A stretch of 64,000 nucleotides of DNA from Phytopythium helicoides (GCA_024867545.1 JANFNE010000029.1:496001-560000); one strand, 5' to 3'. Positions 51,565 to 62,235 are shown, counted from the first letter of the stretch. A program made the numbers and translations. Notes: generated by a model not told the origin, from the sequence alone.

Positions 51565-52899
51565 ATGAGCTTCCTGGAGGACGGCGGCGCGACGCTGGAC
51601 GAGGCGCTGGCCTTTCTCGACGAGTTCTGCGCTCCCTCCGACGCCCCAAGCGGCCGCCAGAGTCCCCGCGAGCCCCGCAGGCCGAGAGTGCGCGATCCTA
51701 CCGTCTACGCGCGGCGCCGCGAGCGGAAGAAGCAGGAGCTCGAGGCGCTGCGTTCGCTCGCGCGGGAGCTCGAGCGGCAGCTGCAGGCGGCGCGGCGCGC
51801 GCTCCCGGCGTCTCCGGGCGGCTCGACGGACTCGGACGGCTCGTCGGGCGACGAGCGCGGCGCGCGGTGGCTCGCGGTGGCCAGGAGCGAGCTGCGGCGC
51901 CGCGTGGAGAGCGAGCGCGTGAATCTGCAGCTGCGGGGCGCGCTGGCGGCGCAGGTCAGGCTGGCGCGCGTGCTGCAGGAGGCCGCGGCGGGGCTTTCGG
52001 TAATTTGCGGGGGATTTTGGTGGGATGAGGAGGTGGAGGAGGCTGACGAGGGATGGTGGTGGAGCAGGGAGGCGGCAAGATGGACGCGGAATTGGTGGAA
52101 AGACCGAGCGACAGCATCTACAGCGCCATGAACGTGGCCAACATCACGGAGGAGCTGCGTGCCACGACGGAGCGGCTGTTTGAAGAGGTCATGGCCACGA
52201 AGGACGCCACGGACGCGGACGCGGTGCTGAGCGAGTCGAGCATCAAGGTGGACCCCGTCGTGGGCAAGTACGCAGAGAGCAAGGCGGCTGCCCCGCTCGG
52301 CAAGAGCTTCACCACCGTCATGGACATGCTGATGGAGCAGTTCTGGCAACTCAAGTTCCCTGTGACCGCGTCTGTCAACGGAGAGGTGCGCGCCAATTCT
52401 GCCTTTGGGTCCTCGTCGAGCTGAGACTGACGTTGCTGAGGTCGTGCATTGCAGGACATCCGAGAGAAGCGTCATGATCAGAACGTGACGGTGGACGGAG
52501 CGGACGTGCGCTTCCACTGCATCGGAGTCGTGTCCAAGCGCGTGGTGAACGACTGCCTCGTAGTCACGCATGCCAACCTGCTCTTCCACCCGAGCGGCAA
52601 TCTTTGCTTCCGCGTTGGCGGGTGGTTCCTGCTGAAAAAGTCACCCGCAGATGAAAATCTCTGCGTCTTCCGGAGCTGCAGCCGCCTGGCCCTCGGACGT
52701 CTGCGGCGATCCGTCGGCGGTCGACAAGGCGAGTCTCAAGCACATGCAGTCTGGCGCCATGGCCGCGCTCGGAGCGGCGTCCAAACGCAAGCACCAGAGC
52801 GTGCAGCGCAGACTGCTAGTGGAAACAGGGCGAGAGGATCTCGCACTGTTGCTCCCTCTCGACGACGGCTCTTTCGATGTGCCTGTGCCTGCAGCGTGA
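51565..52899 (+). pseudogene. M96-like basic/coiled-coil protein 2, one frame break
   Basis: Exons 51565-51999, 52068-52385 and 52455-52899 (introns 68 and 69 nt). Collinear with copy 1: MSFLEDGGATLDEALAFLDEF, basic helix YARRRERKKQELEALRSLARELERQL, WLAVARSELRRRVESERVNLQLR, ITEELRATTERLFEEV, YAESKAAAPLGKS, RFHCIGVVSKRVVNDCLVVTHANLLFHPSG. It has one intron more than copy 1 (52000-52067), in a poorly conserved linker. In exon 3 the frame breaks at the CCC at 52690-52692: relative to copy 1 one C is extra, and the next frame reads VCGDPSAVDKASLKHM... to a stop at 52899. Without the extra base it would be 398 aa. Strong conservation on both sides suggests a recent mutation or a base-call error. 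Confidence 0.65.
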
Positions 52900-53086
52900 A
52901 GCTTAGGAGCCCCAAGACTAATGTATTTATCCCTGCTCCGCCAAGCACACGGTCGTTCCTAGCTTGTCGCCGCTACTTTTGGTTTACGGACGCGCTTTTC
53001 ACGAGCGGAGGCTGTCAAAGATCTGTCGCTGCTCCTGCGCCTTGGCGGCACAGAGCGCATCGACGTCGTACGCTTCAACGCTCGTG

Positions 53087-53944
53087 TCAGTCCTGCAGTC
53101 TTGGAGCGTACGGAATGGGTCCGTACTCGGGCGTGAAGGTGGCGAACGGCCTTGGCGTGCCTCCCGCTGCCTTGTCGGCCTGGAACTCTCTCATCTGCTC
53201 TCGCCACACGTCGTTCCAGAGTCTCTGGAAGCGCTCGCTCTCGGTCCCTGACAGCTCCTCGTCCTCTGGGTGCTCGAGCTGAGCTCGCTGCACCGATCCA
53301 ACCCTGCCGTGTACGTGTCGGACGTGCGGCACGACCTTCTCCAGCAGCCACCGCTGGTCCTCGGGCGTGTCCAGCAGCCGCTCGGCCACGAGCACCCAGT
53401 GGCTGAAGTCGAGCGTGAGCTGCAGACTCGGCAGCGCCTCGAGCAGCTCGAGCGTCGGCCAGGGCGAGTAGAAGATGCGTCCTCTGTGCGTCTCGAACGC
53501 GAGCTTGTCGTCGCACCCGAGTTGCTGTCCGAGCTCCAGCGCCTGAGCCAGGAACTCGAGCTGCTGCGCTCGCGACCACCTGTCGCTGCCCGCGTGGACG
53601 TTGATGACGACCGGATCGGCCTCCAGGGCGGTCTCCAGCTGCCGGTGGAGGCGCTCGACCTGCGTCTCGACGCCCTCGAACTGTTGCTGCAGCGCTGCGT
53701 CCTCGTAGTCGACCCAGCCGGAGTAGACGCCGGCCACGAGCGCCAAGCCGCGCTCCTGCAGCACCGAGCGGACGTGGCGGACGCCCCCGAGCGTCTCCAG
53801 GTCCGCCAGACTCGCCTCGAGGCCGTCGAAGCCCTGGAGACTAAGGCGAGACGCCAGGCGCTCGCCGAAGGCCGCGGGAGACGCAGCGCCAAGCACACGG
53901 GCCGACGGCGAGCCCCATAGCGAGCGGAAGCACTTGAGCTGCAT
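53087..53944 (-). CDS. Sugar phosphate isomerase/epimerase-like TIM-barrel protein
   Basis: 285 aa from the ATG complementary to 53942-53944 (MQLKCFRSLWG), the usual start form of this family (xLKxFRSLWG); the open frame continues upstream into the inverted-repeat arm to 54067 but that extension is probably not coding. Family marks of the xylose-isomerase-like barrel: VINVHAGSD, FETHRGRIFYSPW (Glu151, His153), LTLDFSHW and HVHGRVGS, which supply the divalent-metal site. Reaction unknown; relatives isomerise or epimerise sugars or sugar phosphates. Intronless, converging on the second M96-like gene. Confidence 0.8.
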   Translation of the reverse strand: MQLKCFRSLWGSPSARVLGAASPAAFGERLASRLSLQGFDGLEASLADLETLGGVRHVRSVLQERGLALVAGVYSGWVDYEDAALQQQFEGVETQVERLHRQLETALEADPVVINVHAGSDRWSRAQQLEFLAQALELGQQLGCDDKLAFETHRGRIFYSPWPTLELLEALPSLQLTLDFSHWVLVAERLLDTPEDQRWLLEKVVPHVRHVHGRVGSVQRAQLEHPEDEELSGTESERFQRLWNDVWREQMREFQADKAAGGTPRPFATFTPEYGPIPYAPRLQD

Positions 53945-53969
53945 GGAGATCGGGAAGGCGGAGGTGGCG

Positions 53970-55971
53970 AGAATGAAGAGACCTTCGCGCGACATTGGAG
54001 ACACCATGCCCATCAAACGCAAGTTGAAGTGCATCGACCCGCGAGATCGAGGAGCTCGTGACCGCAATTGGTGGCCACGAGCTCAGCGAGTTGAGCGACA
54101 TGAGCCACCTCGAGCTCGACAACTTCGTGAAGAGAAGGGATGAGACCAACTAGCCAACAGCGTCGACTTCGTCATCGGCATCAGCTTGCCGTCACCCGCA
54201 TCACCTCATCCGACAGACAGACACGTGGACCGACTGGAGACGGCACCGACTGACTGACGCGAGACCAACTGCACTACTGTTGCACTGCAGGCAGAGATTC
54301 GCGGGAGCAGGAAGTCGCTGACTCTGGGAGCAACATGTACGTGCAGCCACCGCATCAACTGCATCAGCAATCTGGGAGAACACTTGATGAGTAGTTAGTT
54401 GCACGAAAACAAATACATAGACTACTCCCGATCTGCAGCCGACTTCCAGTCGAGACCCGTGGCATTGAGGACGAGAAAAGTTGGAGCTCCCACGGAGATC
54501 TATTTTGCCGCTCGGAGGCGAAAGCACCCAGGCATGCACCATCAGAAACTACGACATGGCGGGAAAACCAACTTCTCCGTTTCTTCGGTATCGCTGAGCC
54601 TGCAGCAATATCCTGCCTCAAAGTCCGTGTTCGCAGGTACAAACAAACTCGGGTTTCGCCACAAAATGCTTCCACTCGATAGCAAACATGCAGCTTCAGC
54701 ACATGAAACAAATATCCCTCCCAACACTTCCATCGACTAGGAATTGTCTCGTGCTGACGCCAACACGAATACGAACCAGGTGCCTCCTCCTGCAGTCGCT
54801 CTCGGATTCTACGAGGTCCCGACATCCATGCCAAGACACACACCCACAAGCTGTGCGCCACAGCACACACCAAGCGTCGTCGACTAGTGTGAATGCTGCT
54901 CTCTGCTATGCGCACGCACTCACCGCCGACACCTCGCTTCCGTCCAGTCATTCAATATCTGTGATACAGAATGCGCGACTGCGATCTCTCTGTCCTCTCG
55001 CGTGCTGCTTGCTCGTGCTGCTTGCTCGTGCTGCTTGCTCGTATCGCATCTCTCCTCTCGCTCTTCTCGCAAAGCTCTTCTCGCAAGACTCTTCTGCATA
55101 CCTCCGCGCCGTTTTCATGACATGAAACTCTCATTCGCGATGGAACCTTCGTCGAGCGGCGCGCGCTGGTCGGTACCCACGTCCACTTGCAGTTGCTTGC
55201 TACGCGTGACCACCGCAGACAGACACACGGAACCTCGCTCGCAGATTGACGAGTGGACGTTCGTGGAGCGCCGTCCGCCGTCCCCCACAGAAGCAGAAAA
55301 GCAGAAAGCAGAAAAGGAGAAAGCAGAAAAGGAGAAAGCAGAGGAGAACCCCTTGATCCTAACGTTTCTCATTGCCACGGATCGAACGGGTCGCGGAACG
55401 GTGCCACACGGAAACTCATATCACCACTAGCGAAGCGAAGCAATCACATATGCACACACACACACAACCATCACATCTCCCCTGGTCGAGAGTCACGTTT
55501 GGTCGCCGATCGCGACTCGCGTGTACATCGCTGGCTTGGGTTTAACATTCCATGCAGACGGGCGACGCATAGAGCAGAGAGATCACTCAGCTGAGCTTCA
55601 CGCAGGCGCAGCACGCGAAAGAGGCGGCGATCCCGCTCCGTTCCTCGCGTCGACCCACACACCGAGAAGGAGCGGAAGGATCTTCTAGATCAGCGCGGAG
55701 CGGACGGACCAGAGCGGTCGACCCATCGATCCATCGAGGATTGCCCAAACGCAGACGGACGGACGAGGAGGGACGGATGCGTCTGGAGTCGCGAGCGCTA
55801 GCAACGCGCGAGCTTCAAGGGAGTCTTCGCCTGTCGACTGACCACTCCGAACTCGCTCGAGCCTGTCTCCACGATTCGGTCGGACGGCATGACGATCGGC
55901 CGAGACACTCACGGGTTCAGGAGCCGCGAGTACGTCAATCTGTGGGGCTGTGGTTGGTCGTGCGGGCGTCA
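53970..55971 (-). repeat. Right arm of ~2-kb inverted repeat
   Basis: Reverse complement of 49317-51312. Its inner end runs into the 5' flank of the isomerase-like gene at 53944, which makes it the likelier ancestral location. It contains tandem blocks with copy numbers differing from the left arm: a 13-nt unit near 55008-55040, a 15-nt AAAGCAGAAAAGGAG-type unit near 55300-55340, and a TTCTCGCAA-type unit near 55060-55095. Confidence 0.88.
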
Positions 55972-57211
55972 CGTAGGACGCGGACGCGAGTCAGACGACG
56001 CGGCCGCACGGACCGCAGCGATTGCTAACGGAGACTGTGGCTGCGGCTGCGGCCGCGCGGACGTGTGGATGTGTGGTCGCGACTCGTTTGTAGTATGCCG
56101 TGGTATGACGCGGAGCCGTGGCCGGTCGCAGGTAAACATGATGCGGATCAGACCTCTGCGGACTTGCGACCGCGCACTGAAGATTTTTGAAGTCAGCACG
56201 AGTCGGAAATTTGCTGTTTGTACCGTACTGTAAACTACGCGTACAGTACTCGTTGGATAGTCGACAGCTGTTATATGGTTTGTAACTGCCTTCTAGTGTA
56301 TTGGATTCAGTATGTAGTTGCTCGCGGATCGCCACAACGAGCGTAATTTTACACGTTCATTCGTAATTTACACATGTTGAAGTGATCTGGCATATCCAAG
56401 CAATGTTTCGAAAAACACGTCACATCTACGGTATAAAGGGGACGATGGGCCACCGCAGCTCGCCGATGACTACAGTACGCTAAGCTCACGCGACGCCAAT
56501 TGGCCCAATGCGCAGCCAGCGCGGACCTGCGCTGGCGCGTACTCACGGCAGAGCGCGCGGCGTGCCAGTGCTACCCTCGGCCCGCAGAGACTGGAGAAAT
56601 CATTAGCCAGACGCAAGGAGACTGTGTAGGTACGGCGCGCCGCCGCCAGCAGTGCGCCTCGCCCCGTTTGACCAACGCGGCTGGCCCCCAGCTCAGCTGC
56701 CGTACAGTACTCACCGCAGGCGTCCACGGATGTCGCTCACTGGTTCGGGGCTGGTCAGCGGCAGCAGCAGCGGCGGCGCGCGCTGGCGCTGAACGCCGTT
56801 GCAGCAACGCGTGCGGCACCGCACTCGGGTGATTTCTGGGTTGTCGGGCCGCACACTGTGGACGGAGGGGGCTGTCTACGGTACAGCGCATACCGTAGAC
56901 GTCTAAATTTCGAAAGGAGATGCGTTCCCAATGGCGCGCTTCCATACAGTTTCCGTGTCAAGGCGCGCGTACTGTAGATAGCTCGTGGACGCCCTCGCCT
57001 GCTCTTCTCTCCCTCACAGTGGGACGGCGAGGCAACCCACCGATGGCGCGCCCGTCGCTCCTTCTCGTCCGCGCGGACGGTCCGCGTCCGCGTCCGCATC
57101 CGCGCGTCCGGGGCCGGCCACGGTCTCTTCAGGTTCCAATTCGCTCCGTGGGCCGCACGTTGCGTTCTCTGTCACGGTCCGCGCCGTCCACATACATCCG
57201 CACATACAATC
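55972..57211. other. Intergenic upstream of the HSF gene
   Basis: No supportable gene. Several CAGTACTG/GTACAGTA-type short palindromic runs occur (about 56221-56250). GC-rich promoter-like DNA precedes the ATG at 57212. Confidence 0.4.
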
Positions 57212-57976
57212 ATGAGTTTGAGCCACGGGCACAGCCACAGCCAGCCACCCAAGGACGTGGCGCCGTTCCTCAAGTCGCTGCGGTTGATGCTCGAGACCGA
57301 GAGTCCCGAGGTGCTGCGGTGGACGGACGACGGCCGTGCGTTCGAGATCCACGACATGGCGCGCATGATGGCAGAGGTGCTGCCCAAGTACTTCAAGCAC
57401 TGCAAGTACACGAGCTTCCAGCGGCAGCTCAACTACTTCAGCTTCCGCAAGTGGACCAAGTCCAAGGCCGTCGTCTGCACCTTTAGCAACGACTTCTTCC
57501 GCCGCGACCAGCCGGAGCTCGCCTGGCGCATCACGCGCAAGAAGTCCGCGTCATCAGGGGTCCACAGCGTCCACAGCGTGCACAGTCACCCGTACGCGCG
57601 TCCGCAGCTGCCTCGGCCGGCCGTCAAGCGTCTGGACGCCAGCCCCGTGGCCGTCCACGCGCACCACCAGCAGCTCTGGCGACGTCCGAGCATGTCGCTG
57701 CCGCTGCCGTTCTCGCTGCCTCTGCCGTCGTCGTCGACTACCGCGAGCCCAATGCGGCGCTTCTACCAGTCGCAGCAGCCGAGTCTGACGTACTCGCCGC
57801 TCACCATCTCGACGAACGTCCCTGTGGCTAATGACCACGCCGAGCCGCTCGACTGGATGATCGACTGCCTGCTGCCACCGGCCGAGCGCGCCGAGGACGC
57901 CGGCAGCTACGGCTGCTACGCGTACGGAGCGTCCGCAGACCCCAAGATGGGCTACGTGGCGTCGCTGTCCATGTGA
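57212..57976 (+). CDS. HSF-type DNA-binding transcription factor
   Basis: 254 aa, intronless. Residues about 15-110 form an HSF DNA-binding domain: PFLKSLRLMLETESPEVLRWTDDGRAFEIHD, then KYFKHCKYTSFQRQLNYFSFRKW. The FKH..K.(S/T)SF.RQLN.F.FRK core is the recognition helix of heat-shock factors. No clear heptad-repeat oligomerisation domain follows. The rest is His/Ser/Pro-rich and ends in a short acidic/hydrophobic segment (EPLDWMIDCLLP) that may be an activation motif (inference). Oomycetes have many such short HSF-like proteins, so a role in heat shock is not implied. Nuclear. Confidence 0.9.
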   Translation: MSLSHGHSHSQPPKDVAPFLKSLRLMLETESPEVLRWTDDGRAFEIHDMARMMAEVLPKYFKHCKYTSFQRQLNYFSFRKWTKSKAVVCTFSNDFFRRDQPELAWRITRKKSASSGVHSVHSVHSHPYARPQLPRPAVKRLDASPVAVHAHHQQLWRRPSMSLPLPFSLPLPSSSTTASPMRRFYQSQQPSLTYSPLTISTNVPVANDHAEPLDWMIDCLLPPAERAEDAGSYGCYAYGASADPKMGYVASLSM

Positions 57977-58434
57977 AGTTGGCGGTGGTCGTGAGCGTCG
58001 AGTGCGTGAATTAGTCGCGTCCTGTATACTGAAGTGCCTGCGTGAGCCATCAATAACACAATAGCCGCCTTGGAGGCTCGGTCCATGGCGATTTGCCGCG
58101 ATCTTTGCGTCTTGACAGTGTCCACCAGCTGCAGACGGCTGCCACGGCCGCTTGCCATCGGTTTCTCAAGTTGAAGCCATCACGTCAGGGTGAGCGACGG
58201 CAACTCGGGCTTGGTCTCACATACTAAAACCCTTCTGACCAATCAGAGCGCACGTCCCACAGTATCCTTGATTATGACTGGTCCAATCCATGCGTCCTGC
58301 GCTCCCATTGGTCCAAACCACCACGTCCAACCGTCGCGAGCCGATCTTCCGCCATCACTTCCTCATCAGCGCAGTCAGTAGCTCCGCAGCGGTCCCTGGA
58401 CGTCCTCAGTGCGAGTTTGGCGACGTCAGAGGCC
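57977..58434. other. Spacer, 5' flank of the ABC transporter
   Basis: Contains repeated CCAATC/ATTGG-type boxes (about 58240-58315) that could be CCAAT-like promoter elements. No ORF with a domain. Confidence 0.4.
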
Positions 58435-61400
58435 ATGGGGGCCGACCGAGGGCTACTGGGGCCTTCCGTGGCTCGCTACGGCTCTGTGGACGCTCCGAGC
58501 AAGAAGCGGTTCACGGAGGATCTTCGACTGGCGAGTTTCGCGTCCAGGCTGCTGTTCAGCTATGCGGAGCCGTTGATGGCGGAGGCGGCGACTCGCCAGC
58601 TCTCGACGGACGAGTTGTGGGCTCTGGACGGCCAGGACGAGGCTACGGAGGCGTACAGAGTCTTCAAGAGGGCCTTTGAGTCAAGTACGAGCGTTGGAGC
58701 CGCCATTCTCAAGACGTACGGATGGAGGATCTTCGCGTGTGGCATGGGGGAGCTGTTTGCGGCCTCGTGCGTGCTGTTTGCCCCTGTTGTGCTGCACCAT
58801 GTCGTGGACGCGCTGACGACGCCGCAGGCGCTAGACGTAGTCGACTTGTCCCAGTGGCTCGGCGTTTTCTTCGCGTCCAGACTGCTCAGCGCCGTTGTGG
58901 CCTCGCAAGCGCAGTTCCTCACCGAGATTGTGTCCATGCAGGCCAGCGTCGCGCTCAAAGCGCTTCTCTTTGACAAGGTTCTGCGCAGTACGAGCACATC
59001 AACGGAAGGGGACACTGCAGGCGCGGACATTGTCAACCTCTACACCACCGACGTGATGAACTTGCTTTGGGCTGCGTTCCAGATCAACAGCGTTTGGGTG
59101 ATGCCGCTGCAGATCACCGCCGTCATCTACATGCTTTACTCGGTCATCGGTGTCGCGGCGTTTGCGGGACTTGCCATGATCGGGCTGTCTATGGCCGCCA
59201 GCTTTGTCATTGCCATGTTCACCGGCAAGGCGTACATGCAAATCATGGAGCGCAAGGACGCTCGCATGCGCCTGATGAAGGAGGTATTTGGTGCCATTCA
59301 AGTCGTCAAGCTCAACGCGTGGGAGCCCAAGTTTTCCAGCAAGATTGCGGCGCTGCGCTCGACGGAGCTGCGTGCGGTCGCGAGGTACTTGTATCTTGGA
59401 GCGGCATCTACTACTGTGCTCTGGGGATCGCCGCTGTTCGTCTCCATGATGTCATTTGCTGTTTACTCACTAGTGATGGGACACTCGCTCACAGCTGCCA
59501 AGGTATTTACGTCGTTAGCGCTATTTAATGCAATTCGGGACCCCCTGCAAACGCTGCCGACGGTGATTCAGCAATGCATTCAAGCCAAGGTATCTCTGAA
59601 CCGCATCGAGGAATACCTGAACCTGGATGAAGTCGATCAAGGAAATGTGATCCATGACGATCCATCGCAGCCAGCAGATATCGCCGTATCAGTTCAAAAC
59701 AGCTCGTTCGTTTGGGTACGGGCAGCAAATACGTCAACAACTAGTCCGACAGAGGAAGCAGAAATCGGTGCCAAACCAATCCTGAAGAACGTAAACCTCG
59801 ACATTCGGCAAGGTGATTTCGTCGTTATCGAGGGAAGCGTTGGTGCGGGCAAGTCGTCTCTATGCTCTGCACTTCTCGGAGACATGCACAAACTCTCTGG
59901 CAGCGTGCTTGTGCGAGGCCGTGTGGCGTACTATTCACAGCAACCGTGGATTCAGAACATGACGTTGCGCGACAACATTTTATTCGGCAGCGAATATGAC
60001 CCAGTCCGGTACCAGCGGGTGCTAGACGCCTGCTGTTTGCTGCCAGATCTCGATCAACTCCCGGGGCGAGACCTAACTGAGATCGGGCAAAAAGGTGTCA
60101 ACCTGTCAGGTGGCCAAAAAGCGCGCGTGTGCTTGGCTCGCGCGTGCTACGCTGACGCAGACGTTCTTATCCTCGACTCACCACTGGCCGCAGTTGATAC
60201 GGTGGTACAAGGAGAAATCTTTCGGAAGTGTATCTGCGGACTGCTTCGAGAAAAAACTGTGCTGCTCGTGACCCACATCCCCGATGTTTTGGCTTCAAGT
60301 GGTGTGAATTGCCGGATAACAGTTGAAGACAAGAAGATTGATTTCGTGAGACGCGTAGATGCTGCTCCTCGATCCTCCGTATTGGTCGAAGAACCACGTA
60401 TCAACAAAAAAGTGGATAGCGGCGACGCATTCCACTCCGCTCACCAAGTGGACGCAGGGAAATTTGTCGAAGAAGAGGACCGATTTGAAGGCCGCGTGTC
60501 CGTATCTGTTTTTCTTCAGTACCTCCGAGCTATTGGGGGCTTTCCGGTTTGTTTGTTTATCTTGGTTATCCAGGGATTGTGGCAAGCACTTCAAGTTTGT
60601 AGCGACTTGTGGCTCAGCCACTGGACAGGTCATAAGGGGGAGCCGAGAGCCTACGACTATGAAACTGCGTCGTACTACTTGAGTGTTTATGCTGCATTGG
60701 GGCTAGCCAGTGTGCTGATGGTCGTGATACGAGCATTTGCGGTTCCACGTGCTGGTCTCCGAGCTTCTCGAACTTTATTCGACGGAATGAACCGTGCTAT
60801 GCTAAAGGCCCCTCTCCATTTCTTCGACTCTAACCCGATCGGCCGAATCATGAACCGCTTTGGTGATGATATTGCTTCGGTCGACTTTGGACTTCCGACA
60901 GCATTCAGTGGTACTTTAGCGTCTGCCTTCTTCACGGCAACGCAGCTGGCTACTGCGGTGTACATGGTCAACTTTCTTGGCGTCTTGGTTCTGCCACTCG
61001 TGTTCATTTACGTCCGGGTTGCCAGCTTTTATTTGGTGCCATCTCGGGAATCATCACGGTTGTGGAAGGTGTCTTCGTCACCCGTCCTCAGTTATATCTC
61101 TGAAACAGAGCAGGGTGTTACTGTTCTCCGAGCATTCGGTTCAAAGTACGTTGAGCGAGCGGTTGCAGAGAACTTTACGCGGATCAACGCAGTCAACAGG
61201 GTCTGGTATGTTTTCACCGTCACAGCGCAGTGGTTTCAGCTTCGAATGCAGTTGATTGGCTGCGGTGTCATCATTGTGGTTGTCTCGGCCCTTATTTACC
61301 TCCGCGAGGTGCTTTCGCCTGGTCTGGTAGGTCTTGCTTTCACATACGCACTCAGCGTTGATGCTGGATTGGCCGTCTTGGTACGCTGGTGGGGGTGGAT

Positions 61401-62235
61401 TGAGATTGCAATGGTCAGTCCGGAGCGCATTCTCGAGTACACAGCCGTCCCCAGTGAAGGAATGTCTTCGACTGTGATTATTGAGCCTATCGAACAGTGG
61501 CCAGCTCGCGGTACTCTGATCTTCGATCAAGCTACGTTCAGATACACCCCGGAAGGCTCCGATATTCTCAAGGCGGTGTCCTTTGAAATTGGAGACCGAG
61601 AAAAGATTGGTATCGTTGGACGCACAGGAGCGGGCAAATCGAGTCTCACGATGGCGCTGTTCCGAACGACCGAGTTAGTCTCCGGACGAATTCTGATCGA
61701 CGGCATCGACATTGCATCTGTCCCGCTGCAAACGCTGCGATCTCGACTTTCGATCATCCCACAGTCACCCGTGTTGTTCAAAGGGTCTCTGCGTGCTTTT
61801 ATGGACCCGTTTGACGAGTTCACTGACGCAGATCTGTGGTCGGCGCTGGAAAAGGTGGATCTGAAGGCACGAATTAGGGAGCTGGATGGCCAGCTATCGT
61901 ACGAACTCGCTGAAAACGGTGATAACTTTAGCGTCGGAGAGCGGCAACTAATGTGCATGGCGCGCGCAGTCCTGAAACAAACACGGATTGTGATCATGGA
62001 CGAGGCTACAGCATCTATCGACCATGCAACCGAGCGAAAGCTGCAAGAGATGATCGTACGGGACTTTGGGGACGCCACGGTGATAACGATTGCTCACCGA
62101 CTGGCCACGGTCATGGCAGCAGATCGCATCCTCGTGCTGCACGGCGGCTGCGTCGTGGAGTTTGACACGCCGCAGAGGCTGCTGGCCAAGTCAGACGGCA
62201 TGTTCTCCCAACTCGCGAAAGAGGGCGGCTACTAA
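58435..62235 (+). CDS. ABCC/MRP-type full ABC transporter
   Basis: 1266 aa from the first ATG at 58435; the frame is open upstream without an ATG. Order: short N-terminus (no TMD0), TMD1 (about 95-400), NBD1, TMD2 (about 690-990), NBD2. NBD1: Walker A GSVGAGKSS (about 467), signature NLSGGQKARV (about 554), Walker B VLILDSP with Asp where the catalytic Glu usually sits, as is typical of the ABCC subfamily. NBD2: Walker A GRTGAGKSS (about 1061), signature FSVGERQ (about 1164; SVGER rather than SGGQ), Walker B IVIMDEA with the catalytic Glu, H-loop IAHRL (about 1218). An ATP-driven exporter of conjugates or xenobiotics is the family role; substrate unknown. Intronless and intact. Confidence 0.93.
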   Translation: MGADRGLLGPSVARYGSVDAPSKKRFTEDLRLASFASRLLFSYAEPLMAEAATRQLSTDELWALDGQDEATEAYRVFKRAFESSTSVGAAILKTYGWRIFACGMGELFAASCVLFAPVVLHHVVDALTTPQALDVVDLSQWLGVFFASRLLSAVVASQAQFLTEIVSMQASVALKALLFDKVLRSTSTSTEGDTAGADIVNLYTTDVMNLLWAAFQINSVWVMPLQITAVIYMLYSVIGVAAFAGLAMIGLSMAASFVIAMFTGKAYMQIMERKDARMRLMKEVFGAIQVVKLNAWEPKFSSKIAALRSTELRAVARYLYLGAASTTVLWGSPLFVSMMSFAVYSLVMGHSLTAAKVFTSLALFNAIRDPLQTLPTVIQQCIQAKVSLNRIEEYLNLDEVDQGNVIHDDPSQPADIAVSVQNSSFVWVRAANTSTTSPTEEAEIGAKPILKNVNLDIRQGDFVVIEGSVGAGKSSLCSALLGDMHKLSGSVLVRGRVAYYSQQPWIQNMTLRDNILFGSEYDPVRYQRVLDACCLLPDLDQLPGRDLTEIGQKGVNLSGGQKARVCLARACYADADVLILDSPLAAVDTVVQGEIFRKCICGLLREKTVLLVTHIPDVLASSGVNCRITVEDKKIDFVRRVDAAPRSSVLVEEPRINKKVDSGDAFHSAHQVDAGKFVEEEDRFEGRVSVSVFLQYLRAIGGFPVCLFILVIQGLWQALQVCSDLWLSHWTGHKGEPRAYDYETASYYLSVYAALGLASVLMVVIRAFAVPRAGLRASRTLFDGMNRAMLKAPLHFFDSNPIGRIMNRFGDDIASVDFGLPTAFSGTLASAFFTATQLATAVYMVNFLGVLVLPLVFIYVRVASFYLVPSRESSRLWKVSSSPVLSYISETEQGVTVLRAFGSKYVERAVAENFTRINAVNRVWYVFTVTAQWFQLRMQLIGCGVIIVVVSALIYLREVLSPGLVGLAFTYALSVDAGLAVLVRWWGWIEIAMVSPERILEYTAVPSEGMSSTVIIEPIEQWPARGTLIFDQATFRYTPEGSDILKAVSFEIGDREKIGIVGRTGAGKSSLTMALFRTTELVSGRILIDGIDIASVPLQTLRSRLSIIPQSPVLFKGSLRAFMDPFDEFTDADLWSALEKVDLKARIRELDGQLSYELAENGDNFSVGERQLMCMARAVLKQTRIVIMDEATASIDHATERKLQEMIVRDFGDATVITIAHRLATVMAADRILVLHGGCVVEFDTPQRLLAKSDGMFSQLAKEGGY

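Noticed and set aside
53945..54067. N-terminal extension of the isomerase-like ORF
   Set aside because: The family normally starts at the MQLKCFRSLWG position; the extension lies in repeated DNA and resembles nothing in the family.
54688..55430. ORFs inside the right inverted-repeat arm, including an IDEWTFVERRPPSPTEAE stretch
   Set aside because: The stretch recurs in the left arm in the same frame, but flanking frames are broken differently in each arm; not enough for a gene call.
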